12,996 nt of DNA, from positions 1-12,996 of the forward strand of contig JAJZYV010000015.1 in assembly GCA_021797955.1 (NCBI GenBank), given 5' to 3'. Position numbers and translations under genes: made by a program. Position 1 is the first letter of the stretch, and each line of letters begins with the position of its first letter. This DNA comes from Thermoplasmata archaeon (lineage in GTDB: Archaea > Thermoplasmatota > Thermoplasmata > Thermoplasmatales > Thermoplasmataceae). Of the stretch, positions 6,339-12,996 are shown in pieces. The notes beneath the pieces are model-generated. The model had not been told where the DNA came from. It ran no database searches and saw only the letters and a program-made list of their open reading frames with translations.

Positions 6339-6881
6339 ATGGCAGTTAAAATAGGAATAACAGGACCAGTAGGAAGCATAAAAGCAGAAGCGCTAACAAA
6401 GATTATGGACATTCTTGTTCACGACGGTAAGATAGTCCAAGGAGTTCTGGTAAGTGAGATTACGGACCAGGGAAAATTAAAGGGCTATTCAATCCTTGAT
6501 ATATATTCCAAGAGGAAAGTTGTATTCGCTGAACAGGGCCTTGTTTCCAGAGTTAAAATTGACAAACTTGGGGTAGATACGCGTCTCCTTGAAGAAATCC
6601 TAATACCTAGTCTTCAGAAGGCAAGAGAAGTGGCGGATATAATAGTCATAGATGAAATAGGAAAACTGGAAAATACCACAAAGAACATACAAAAAGAAAT
6701 CCTTGAAACTTTAAATTACACTAAACCCCTGATTGTAACATTACATAAAAAATCAAGGAACCCGGTACTGCAGGAAATCAGAAGCTTAGAGGGAGTCAGA
6801 GTTTTCGATATAACACCAATAAACAGAAATATACTCCCGTTTAAAGTACTCAGAGTACTAAATGGAGAGGAGAACCCATAA
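6339..6881 (+). CDS. THEP1-family nucleoside triphosphatase with a degenerate Walker A
   Basis: 180 residues, the normal size of THEP1 P-loop NTPases, which hydrolyse nucleoside triphosphates in vitro and have an unsettled role. Walker B IIVIDEIGKLE (101-111) is the family hallmark. LVTLH-like strands (LIVTLHKKSRNP, 131-142) and FDITPINR near 157 fit the C-terminal half. The expected Walker A G-x-P-G-x-G-K-T reads GPVGSIKA at 9-16. The lysine is kept, but the second glycine is Ile14 and the Mg-binding Thr/Ser is Ala16. Catalysis may be altered, or this may be the normal form in its lineage. ATG 6339 has GGAGG at 6326-6330, eight bases upstream. The stop overlaps the presumed ATA start of trm1. 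Confidence 0.82.
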   Translation: MAVKIGITGPVGSIKAEALTKIMDILVHDGKIVQGVLVSEITDQGKLKGYSILDIYSKRKVVFAEQGLVSRVKIDKLGVDTRLLEEILIPSLQKAREVADIIVIDEIGKLENTTKNIQKEILETLNYTKPLIVTLHKKSRNPVLQEIRSLEGVRVFDITPINRNILPFKVLRVLNGEENP

Positions 6882-7933
6882 CGAAAGTTGATGAAGGTTC
6901 AGCTACTGTAGAGACAGAGAATACATTTAATGAAACTGGTCCCGGAAAAATACAGTCCGGGTTTTACAATCCGGAACAGGTATTGAATCGTGACCTGACC
7001 ATTATAATGTTAAATATACTTAAACCCAGACTTTTTCTTGACGGATTTGGTGCGACCGGTATTAGGGGTATAAGGGTGAGCAAAGAAACGTCTACCCATG
7101 CAGTTATATCAGAAAGATCTGAAAAGAGTTTTAAGCTTCTCTCTAGAAATGTTATCTCAAATAGCTCAGATGCGGAGGTGCACTGGTCCTCGTTTGAACA
7201 AATGGTTACGCGCTATGACTTTGATTTTATTGATGTTGATCCATATGGTTCCATAATTCCTTATCTGGATCTTTCCTTGAACAATATAAAAAACCGTGGT
7301 TACATAGGCTTTACGGCCACCGACCTTTCAGCGCTCTCCGGTGCAATCCCTGAGAAGACTCTTAGGCGCTACGGTTCAATAATCCCAAAGTCACTCATGA
7401 GACACGAGCTTGGCATTCGAAACCTCATTGGAACCATAGCCAGGAGAGCAGCTGCACTTGACTGTGGAATAGAACCATTACTTTCTTTCTGGAACAAACA
7501 TTATTACAGGATTTTTGTGAAAGTCCTCAGAGGGGCTACGAAGGCAGATGAAACATTGAAATCCTTAGGTATTATAAACCTTCAGGATTTGATAGGTAAA
7601 GCATATACCGGTGAAATATCGGGGCCCATATGGTTAGGCAACATAGAAAATATTTTCAATTCAAATTTCGGAAACCATCAAAATCCCTTTGTACTTGAAA
7701 AATCTACGAATTTCTTTAATGCGCTGAAGAATGAGGATATATCATTACTCTTCTGCGATGTTGGTGAGATATTTTCAAGATATCACATGGATATTCCAAG
7801 TATGAAAAAAGCTAATGATATGGCTTTACAGAATGGAGCTTCGGTTACTAAAAGAACCCATTTTTCACCTACAGGATTAAAAACAGATTACTTAAACGCA
7901 TTTGAAAACATTCCAATTAACGAAAGAATATGA
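6878..7933 (+). CDS. trm1: tRNA (guanine-26-N2,N2)-dimethyltransferase Trm1, probable ATA start
   Basis: Uses S-adenosylmethionine to dimethylate G26 of tRNA. Conserved stretches in the 351-residue form are the N-terminal EGSATV (6-11), GFYNPEQVLNRDL (about 28-40), DGFGATGIRGIR of the SAM site (55-66), DVDPYGS (119-125), TATDLSALSG, and the C-terminal RTHFSPTGLKTD (326-337). The conserved part before residue 36 lies upstream of the first TTG (6983). The frame holds no ATG, GTG or TTG between a stop at 6842 and 6983. ATA at 6878 overlaps the THEP1 stop as ATAA and stands five bases after GGAGAGGAG (6864-6872), so it is the best start. ACG at 6881 is the alternative. The family call is firm; the start is inference. 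Confidence 0.92.
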   Translation: MTKVDEGSATVETENTFNETGPGKIQSGFYNPEQVLNRDLTIIMLNILKPRLFLDGFGATGIRGIRVSKETSTHAVISERSEKSFKLLSRNVISNSSDAEVHWSSFEQMVTRYDFDFIDVDPYGSIIPYLDLSLNNIKNRGYIGFTATDLSALSGAIPEKTLRRYGSIIPKSLMRHELGIRNLIGTIARRAAALDCGIEPLLSFWNKHYYRIFVKVLRGATKADETLKSLGIINLQDLIGKAYTGEISGPIWLGNIENIFNSNFGNHQNPFVLEKSTNFFNALKNEDISLLFCDVGEIFSRYHMDIPSMKKANDMALQNGASVTKRTHFSPTGLKTDYLNAFENIPINERI

Positions 7934-7938
7934 TTAGA

Positions 7939-7944
7939 TTTTTT
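7939..7944 (+). terminator. Short oligo-T terminator after trm1
   Basis: TTTTTT six bases after the trm1 stop codon, immediately before the next promoter. It fits a short archaeal T-run terminator; no hairpin is seen. Confidence 0.35.
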
Positions 7945-7952
7945 GCTAAGGA

Positions 7953-7960
7953 TTATATGA
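7953..7960 (+). promoter_or_regulatory. TATA-like box of the ether-lipid gene pair
   Basis: TTATATGA centred about 27 bases before ATG 7983. The downstream start has no Shine-Dalgarno site, so a leaderless transcript beginning at or next to the ATG fits. Confidence 0.5.
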
Positions 7961-7982
7961 GCCTTAGAATTCAAGTTTGACT

Positions 7983-8801
7983 ATGAATCCATGGGTTAAA
8001 CTCCTAAGGCCGGAAAATGCCTTAATGGCCATAATTGCCACATTCATTTCGGGACTTATCTCCCTTGGTACCGGTGTACTCTCCATGTGGTTTATATTAT
8101 CTCTTGCTTCCCTTTCCGTAATTCTTGTAATGTTGGGAGGAAATGCCATGAATGATCTGTTCGATATTGAGAATGATAAGATCAATCACCCTAATCGCCC
8201 ACTTGTTACAGGAAAAATATCAATAAATAGCGCTAAGACAGCTATTATAATATCCTTCATTGCTTCAACTCTAGTTGCGCTTATATTTATCTCTTACATA
8301 TCCGGCTTGATTGTAATTTTGGCTGAATTACTTTTATTTTCGTATGAATACACTCTAAAAAGGAGTGGATTGCCCGGAAATATTGTCATAAGCGTTCTTG
8401 TAGGTTTAATATTTATCTTTGGTGGGATCGCTGTAGACCATTTCTATAGAATGATAATCCTTTTCTTCCTTGCAACATTTTCAAACATCTCAAGAGAGTT
8501 GATAAAAGACGTTGAGGATATGAATGGTGATTTTGACAGACTTACCTTTCCAAAAAGATATGGGCGTAAATCAACACTAATGCTCTCCAGTGTTTTCATA
8601 GTAACTGCTGTGATCCTTTCATTTGTACCATATTTTATCGGACTTTTTTCCATATATTATCTAATTCCATTGACATTCTGTGACATATTATTTATTGTAA
8701 CTGCTGTTATACAGTTCAAGAGTGTCACCATGGCCCAGAAATCATCCAAAATCTCAATGATTTTGGGTCTTGTATCATTTGCTGTGGGTGGTTTGACTTG
8801 A
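7983..8801 (+). CDS. Digeranylgeranylglyceryl phosphate synthase (UbiA family)
   Basis: Membrane prenyltransferase adding the second geranylgeranyl chain to GGGP to form the archaeal diether lipid core. The 272-residue protein is strongly hydrophobic with about eight or nine membrane helices. The first Asp-rich motif NDLFDIENDKINHPNRPL (57-74) and the second, DVEDMNGDFD (176-185), bind the Mg-diphosphate. The EYTLKRSGLPGNIVIS loop between them is typical of the archaeal branch. ATG 7983 is favoured over TTG 7977 because of the TATA-like box at 7953-7960 and the absence of a ribosome site. The downstream gene makes its substrate GGGP, and the stop/start overlap TTGA couples the two enzymes. 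Confidence 0.92.
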   Translation: MNPWVKLLRPENALMAIIATFISGLISLGTGVLSMWFILSLASLSVILVMLGGNAMNDLFDIENDKINHPNRPLVTGKISINSAKTAIIISFIASTLVALIFISYISGLIVILAELLLFSYEYTLKRSGLPGNIVISVLVGLIFIFGGIAVDHFYRMIILFFLATFSNISRELIKDVEDMNGDFDRLTFPKRYGRKSTLMLSSVFIVTAVILSFVPYFIGLFSIYYLIPLTFCDILFIVTAVIQFKSVTMAQKSSKISMILGLVSFAVGGLT

Positions 8802-9544
8802 GTGTTTATGAAAATATTTTGAAGGCTCTTAAGAAAGGTAAGATACATATGACATTGATTGACCCTGCTACTTCAGGTCCGGAAGGTAGTGCAGATATTG
8901 CATTTGAGGCGTATAGAGCAGGAACTGATTTCATAATGCTGGGTGGTTCCACTGAAATCTCTCCTGAAATCCTTGATAGAACAACAGATTTGATTAAAGA
9001 GAAGATGGGTCTGGAGATAATTCTTTTCCCCGGATCGTCAAGTATGATAACAAAAAAGGCCGATGCCATATACTTTATGTCACTTCTCAACTCCTCCGAC
9101 ATAGAATATATAGTGGGGCACCAACGAAAGGCTGCAATTTATCTATCTGAAACAAAAATTGAAAAAATTCCCATGGGATACATAATATTTAAACCTGGTA
9201 TGACTGCTGGTCGGGTTGGAAAGGCAATGCTCATTGAAAGAGATGATACTAAATCAGCCATTCAATATGCATTAACGGCAGAGTATTTTGGCATGAAGAT
9301 GGTATATTTTGAAGCAGGAAGTGGTGCAGACAAGCCTGTGTCAGAGGAGATTATTTCAAAGACGAAGGTCAAATTGAATATACCGTTAATAGTTGGCGGA
9401 GGCATCAGGGATTCAGCTACTGCTGAGGCTATTGCAAGAGCAGGCGCTGATATTATAGTTACCGGTACAGTTGCAGAAAAAACATCCAATGTTTATGATA
9501 CCTTAAGACCAATAATTAATATTATTCATTCAACAACTAAGTAA
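8798..9544 (+). CDS. Geranylgeranylglyceryl phosphate synthase (PcrB/GGGPS family)
   Basis: Joins sn-glycerol-1-phosphate and geranylgeranyl diphosphate, the committing step of archaeal ether-lipid synthesis. This TIM-barrel protein has 248 residues. Visible signatures are HMTLIDPATS (17-26), MLGGST (47-52), ILFPGSS (75-81), the YFEAGSGA phosphate loop (170-177), IVGGGIR (198-204) and TGTVAE near the end. TTG 8798 overlaps the previous gene's TGA as TTGA, and GGTGG at 8787-8791 is six bases upstream, so the TTG start is well supported. A seven-T run at 9555-9561 follows. Confidence 0.96.
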   Translation: MSVYENILKALKKGKIHMTLIDPATSGPEGSADIAFEAYRAGTDFIMLGGSTEISPEILDRTTDLIKEKMGLEIILFPGSSSMITKKADAIYFMSLLNSSDIEYIVGHQRKAAIYLSETKIEKIPMGYIIFKPGMTAGRVGKAMLIERDDTKSAIQYALTAEYFGMKMVYFEAGSGADKPVSEEIISKTKVKLNIPLIVGGGIRDSATAEAIARAGADIIVTGTVAEKTSNVYDTLRPIINIIHSTTK

Positions 9545-9554
9545 CAACAGCTAA

Positions 9555-9561
9555 TTTTTTT
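9555..9561 (+). terminator. Oligo-T terminator after the ether-lipid pair
   Basis: TTTTTTT 11 bases after the GGGP synthase stop, before the promoter region of the purine genes. Confidence 0.45.
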
Positions 9562-9602
9562 ATCAGACGATTAAAAATGTGGACTATCAATATGAATAGG
9601 TA

Positions 9603-9610
9603 TTTATATT
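9603..9610 (+). promoter_or_regulatory. TATA-like box for purS-purL
   Basis: TTTATATT centred about 27 bases before TTG 9634. A start near 9633 would make either a leaderless TTG reading frame or a leader of about 58 bases before ATG 9691. A weaker box, CTTTAATT (9663-9670), lies about 25 bases before ATG 9691 and could serve that start directly. Confidence 0.45.
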
Positions 9611-9690
9611 ATAGCGTATAATTAGATAAATTATTGAATAGTAATACTCACCAACCTGAAAGCTTTAATTCTGATATTGCATCGCATTCT

Positions 9691-9942
9691 ATGGTTAAGA
9701 TTCGCATTGAGATTGGTTACCTTGAGGGGGTCGAAGACCCCGAAGCAGCAACACTTTTTCACAACTTGGGCATTCTTGGCTATGATTCTGTTGAAAAAAT
9801 GAATATTTATAAAATCTATCAACTGGATATAGCTTCCGATAATGAGCATGCACTGGAAGTAGCCAGAGATATTGCCTCAAAAATTCTCATTAACCCTGTA
9901 ATTAATAGCTACACTGTAAAAGTAGTAGAAGAAATTTCTTAA
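9691..9942 (+). CDS. purS: Phosphoribosylformylglycinamidine synthase subunit PurS
   Basis: Small subunit that bridges PurL and PurQ in the FGAM synthase complex of purine synthesis. It has 83 residues from ATG 9691, the usual PurS size. Seen are an N-terminal strand (MVKIRIEIGY), the conserved DPEAATLFHNLGILGYDSVEKMNIYKIYQLDI (positions 15-46), and a closing helix and strand (ASKILINPVINSYTVKVVE). The frame is open back to TTG 9634 (19 extra residues), a codon at leaderless distance from the better TATA-like box, so an extended form is possible. It lies ten bases before purL. Confidence 0.9.
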   Translation: MVKIRIEIGYLEGVEDPEAATLFHNLGILGYDSVEKMNIYKIYQLDIASDNEHALEVARDIASKILINPVINSYTVKVVEEIS

Positions 9943-9952
9943 TCTTCAGCGA

Positions 9953-12250
9953 ATGGTAAAAATGAAGGATACTATTTTAATTACTAATCTTAACAATGAA
10001 AGTTTACTTGATTTGAATCGTTCCATGGGTCTTTCTCTCAATATGGAAGAAATGATAAGACTCAGAAACTACTTTAAATTTTTAGGCAGAGAACCTACGG
10101 AAGTTGAATTGCAGGCAATGGGACAAGCGTGGAGCGAACATTGCTGTTACAAATCGTCAAAATTGTATCTTAAAAAATATTTCGAGAGCCTAAAAACCGA
10201 GAACACCATTCTTCAAATGGAGGATGATGCAGGAGTAATGGGTTTGAATGAAAATTATGCATATGTTCTTAAAATGGAGACTCACAACCATCCGAGCGCA
10301 GTGGAGCCCTACGGTGGTGCAGCCACTGGTGTCGGAGGTATTCTTAGAGATATTTTATGCATGGGCGCACAACCTGTGGCTGTATTAGATTCGCTTTATT
10401 TTGGAACAGATTTTCAGGAAAAACCTGAAGACAGACTAACTACTAGATTCATAATAGAAAATGTGGTTGGTGGAATCAGAGATTATGGAAACAGAGTGGG
10501 AATTCCCACTGTTTCTGGATCTGTAAACTTTCATGAAGGTTTTACGGGCTCACCTCTGGTGAATGCCGGTTGTCTGGGAATAGCAAAGAGGGGGGAAATT
10601 TGCAGAAGCAGGGTCGGCGGGGTTAACGAAATTCTTGTTCTTGCAGGAGGAAGAACAGGCAGAGATGGAATACATGGAGTGAATTTTGCGTCTCGTGTTC
10701 AGGAATCTGGTGATAAGGACAGAAACAGAGCGGTGCAGCTTGGAAATCCCATAATTAAGGAACCGTTGATTCATGCTGTTCTTGAAGCAAATCAGAAAAA
10801 GCTCATATCTGGAATGAAAGATCTTGGAGGTGGAGGTCTTTCTTCATCTGCAGGTGAGATGTGTCTGGCCGGAAACTGTGGCGGTGAAATTCATCTCGAC
10901 AGAATAATAACCAAGGAGAAAGGAATGAAACCTTGGGAAATATGGATTAGCGAAAGTCAGGAAAGGATGCTACTTTCAGTTAAGGAGGAGAATTTAAAAG
11001 AAATACAGGACATTTTTGCTTCATGGGATGTTGAAACATCTGTTATTGGAAATAGTGTTTCTGGAAAAAATATGAAACTTTTGTACGAGGATGAGGTTGT
11101 TATGGACCTACCACTCCAATTCCTTACCTCTGGTCCAATATATGCTAGACCTTTCAGGACGAGAAGAGAGGGGGTAAAGGTGTATCCTTTCCCTGTTGAA
11201 AGAGAAGATTACCTCAAAGCAATTAAGGAGGTTATTTCCAATGCAAATGTGTGTGCAAGATTCAATATTGTAAGGCAATATGATCACACAGTTAGAGGAA
11301 ATACAATTGTAAAACCATTCACGGGGAACCCTAATTCTGAGACCCATTCCGATGGTAATGTGGTTAGAGCCATAAACGAAACAAGGATTGGTCTTGTAAT
11401 GACGACAGGGTGCAATGTAAATGCAACCTCCATTGATGCTTTTCATGGAACCATTAATACTCTTTCAGAAGCCATAAGGAATGTAATCTGCAGTGGTGGA
11501 ATACCTGACAGCGTAGTGGATTCCCTCAATTTCGGAAACCCGGAAAACCCGTCTGTTCTGGGTCAATTTGTAGATTCCGTAAGGGCTATCAGTGAATTCT
11601 GTAAAGAGATGCATTTACCTGTTGTTGCAGGAAATGTTAGTTTTTACAATAATTATAAAGGATCGGACATACCTCCAGTTCCAAACATAATGATGGTAGG
11701 AATTATTGATGATGTAAAAAACTCCATAACTTCAGAATTTAAAACGCCGGGAAATTTAATAGTTCTCATAGGGTCAAGTAATTATGATCTGAGCGGCAGT
11801 GTCTACCTCAAAAGTATTGGGTATCCATCTCACGGTTTTGAGAGAACAAACCTTCAGGAATTGCGCTTGTTAAAAGAAAATGTTCTAAAATGCATTACCA
11901 ATAAATTGATACTTTCGGCCCACGATGTCTCCTCGGGAGGCTTAATTTCCACAGTTCTTGAAATGTGCTTTGGCTATGAATTAGGGGCAAGTATAGATTT
12001 GAGCTATATTTCAAATTCCAGAACCTACAACAAGCTCTTTGCTGAAGGGGGCAACCGCATAGTTGCAGAAGTGGCCCCAGAGAATATCCAGAAACTCACT
12101 AAGATGCTTGGAGATGTGCGTGTGGAGATTATGGGAAAAGTTTTAGAATCTAAGATTATTGAAGTTTCAGACTCAGGAAGACTTTTGATTAATGAGAATA
12201 TACTCACATTCAAGACGGCATGGGAAAAGGGTCTTGACAATATAATTTAG
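9953..12250 (+). CDS. purL: Phosphoribosylformylglycinamidine synthase subunit PurL
   Basis: ATP-dependent amidation of FGAR to FGAM, fourth step of purine synthesis. The 765 residues match the small (bacterial/archaeal) PurL that works with PurS and PurQ. Signatures are AWSEHCCYKSSK (59-70), ETHNHPSAVEPYGGAATGVGG (109-129), VSGSVNFHEGFTG near 185, GRTGRDGIHG near 233, DLGGGGLSSSAGE near 290, and the second-half repeat with SAHDVSSGGL (about 650) and FAEGGNR near 690. The start could be ATG 9953 or ATG 9962, since neither has a clear ribosome site. purQ, the glutaminase partner, is not in this window. Confidence 0.97.
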   Translation: MVKMKDTILITNLNNESLLDLNRSMGLSLNMEEMIRLRNYFKFLGREPTEVELQAMGQAWSEHCCYKSSKLYLKKYFESLKTENTILQMEDDAGVMGLNENYAYVLKMETHNHPSAVEPYGGAATGVGGILRDILCMGAQPVAVLDSLYFGTDFQEKPEDRLTTRFIIENVVGGIRDYGNRVGIPTVSGSVNFHEGFTGSPLVNAGCLGIAKRGEICRSRVGGVNEILVLAGGRTGRDGIHGVNFASRVQESGDKDRNRAVQLGNPIIKEPLIHAVLEANQKKLISGMKDLGGGGLSSSAGEMCLAGNCGGEIHLDRIITKEKGMKPWEIWISESQERMLLSVKEENLKEIQDIFASWDVETSVIGNSVSGKNMKLLYEDEVVMDLPLQFLTSGPIYARPFRTRREGVKVYPFPVEREDYLKAIKEVISNANVCARFNIVRQYDHTVRGNTIVKPFTGNPNSETHSDGNVVRAINETRIGLVMTTGCNVNATSIDAFHGTINTLSEAIRNVICSGGIPDSVVDSLNFGNPENPSVLGQFVDSVRAISEFCKEMHLPVVAGNVSFYNNYKGSDIPPVPNIMMVGIIDDVKNSITSEFKTPGNLIVLIGSSNYDLSGSVYLKSIGYPSHGFERTNLQELRLLKENVLKCITNKLILSAHDVSSGGLISTVLEMCFGYELGASIDLSYISNSRTYNKLFAEGGNRIVAEVAPENIQKLTKMLGDVRVEIMGKVLESKIIEVSDSGRLLINENILTFKTAWEKGLDNII

Positions 12251-12258
12251 GTGGATAG

Positions 12259-12516
12259 ATGAGCGATTTATACAAAATGAATAAATTCATAGAAAAAGCA
12301 AACGTTACAATTAGTGCGAACTACAGACTAAACTTCGATGCTGAGAGGCATTGCGGATATGTTAAAATTTATCAGGGTTCTAAAGTGAATTTTGAGGAAG
12401 ATTTTGAACTATATCTTGAACTTCTTGATTGCGGATTGAACCAAACTCAGGTTGAAGAAAAAATTAACAAATTGATTCATGATATTGAATCTGGAAAGAT
12501 TGATGTATCAATTTGA
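12259..12516 (+). CDS. Conserved-looking 85-residue protein of unknown function, coupled to purL
   Basis: ATG 12259 has AGGTGG (12249-12254) four bases upstream, overlapping the end of the purL stop codon, so it is probably co-translated with purL. The product is acidic and soluble, predicted alpha/beta: a strand-rich N-terminal half (ANVTISANYRLNF, CGYVKIYQGSKVNF) followed by helical 'EDFELYLELLDCGLNQTQVEEKINKLIHDIESG'. Cys32 and Cys58 are present but not paired in a metal-binding pattern. I do not recognise the family. It is not PurQ: too short and with no glutaminase Cys-His-Glu triad. The last nine bases overlap the riboflavin kinase gene on the other strand. Confidence 0.75.
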   Translation: MSDLYKMNKFIEKANVTISANYRLNFDAERHCGYVKIYQGSKVNFEEDFELYLELLDCGLNQTQVEEKINKLIHDIESGKIDVSI

Positions 12517-12996
12517 AACATCAACATATATTTGCAATCTGTTTCCATCCTGCAGTTGAAGTTTTTCTCTGAGAAATTCTTCAGAAATTACCTCTATGAC
12601 ATCCCTGTATACAGATCTTTCAGGGAAAATAACTGCACATTTTATTCCGGAAATTGTTCCCATGAAGGCTTTAACAGGCCCAAAACTTCTGTCATCTGTT
12701 ACGAAACCTTCAATCTTAATACCTGAGTAACCTCTGATTCTTCTTAGGGATACCTCTTCAGACGAGTCTATTTTAATGTTGAGAGTACCCATATATGGAA
12801 TAAAACCAAGTTTTTCCTGGAACTGAATCACATATGGCTTCCTTGAAACATAATAACGGCCCTCACCCATGCCGCTCTGCACTGTTCCTGCTACAACAAT
12901 TTTATCCTTGACCCCAAGAATTCCCGATAACAGTGAATACTCCTCAAAAAGAAGATCTCTGCCTGCCTCTGAAATCTCTATTGACTGAACCTTACC
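12508..12996 (-). CDS. ribK: CTP-dependent riboflavin kinase with N-terminal HTH region, 5' end cut by the window
   Basis: Phosphorylates riboflavin to FMN using CTP, the archaeal route. The frame is open from the window edge (12996), so the GTG at 12882 is internal; 162 codons are visible. Before the kinase part, residues ending in QSIEISEAGRDLLFEEYSLL look like the end of a winged-helix domain, as in bifunctional archaeal regulator/riboflavin kinases. The kinase domain shows GTVQSGMGEGRYYVS, the substrate loop LGFIPYMGTLNIKID, RRIRGYSGIKIEGF and AVIFPERSVY, then the conserved C-terminal LREKLQLQDGNRLQI. The HTH part may regulate riboflavin genes, but that is inference. The gene converges on the 85-residue gene and overlaps its last nine bases. 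Confidence 0.92.
   Translation of the reverse strand, partial: GKVQSIEISEAGRDLLFEEYSLLSGILGVKDKIVVAGTVQSGMGEGRYYVSRKPYVIQFQEKLGFIPYMGTLNIKIDSSEEVSLRRIRGYSGIKIEGFVTDDRSFGPVKAFMGTISGIKCAVIFPERSVYRDVIEVISEEFLREKLQLQDGNRLQIYVDVSN

Noticed and set aside
1..12996. CRISPR arrays, rRNA and tRNA genes, insertion sequences
   Set aside because: On reading through, no regularly spaced repeats, cloverleaf-like segments, terminal inverted repeats or transposase motifs were seen.

Overview
The window looks like a piece of an archaeal chromosome, most likely from the Thermoplasmata (Thermoplasmatales or a close relative). Directly visible archaeal marks are two consecutive enzymes of ether-lipid synthesis (geranylgeranylglyceryl phosphate synthase and a UbiA-type DGGGP synthase), archaeal-type tRNA dimethyltransferase Trm1, an archaeal MptD-type dihydroneopterin aldolase, a THEP1 NTPase and a helix-turn-helix/CTP-dependent riboflavin kinase. 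The DNA is AT-rich, TATA-like boxes lie about 25 bases before several starts, and Shine-Dalgarno sites of the GGTG/GGAGG type precede genes inside operons. The exact lineage is an inference.

Layout. 1-357 holds the 3' part of a winged-helix regulator. 428-1123 (minus) is ribose-5-phosphate isomerase RpiA, divergent from an acyl-CoA thioesterase at 1168-1677; the two share one AT-rich promoter core. 1793-5452 is the most unusual part: a plus-strand cluster that reads as a minimal type IV secretion-like (conjugation or DNA-transfer) machine. It has a two-helix VirB2/CedA1-like pilin candidate, a polytopic VirB6/CedA-like channel candidate, a 331-base interval containing a previously uncalled 37-codon gene, a membrane-anchored protein resembling VirB3/PrgI plus the N-terminal VirB4 domain, and a VirB4 ATPase with clear Walker motifs. 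No relaxase, coupling protein, integrase or tRNA is seen beside it, and housekeeping genes flank it on both sides. It therefore resembles the crenarchaeal Ced/Ted DNA-import systems more than a mobile conjugative element.

5456-5707 (minus) is a small two-helix membrane protein facing the ATPase gene. 5973-7933 is a tight operon mptD - THEP1 - trm1. In trm1 the conserved N-terminus extends upstream of any ATG, GTG or TTG, so translation apparently begins at an ATA codon that overlaps the THEP1 stop. 7983-9544 is the lipid pair: DGGGP synthase, then GGGP synthase, joined by a 4-base TTGA overlap. 9691-12516 is purS - purL - an 85-residue unknown protein, with purQ not present. 12508-12996 (minus) is the C-terminal part of the riboflavin kinase, whose end overlaps the unknown gene.

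The housekeeping units need no joint explanation beyond compact operon packing. The cluster at 1793-5452 is the one module whose genes make sense only together, as pilus subunit, membrane channel, ATPase anchor and ATPase.
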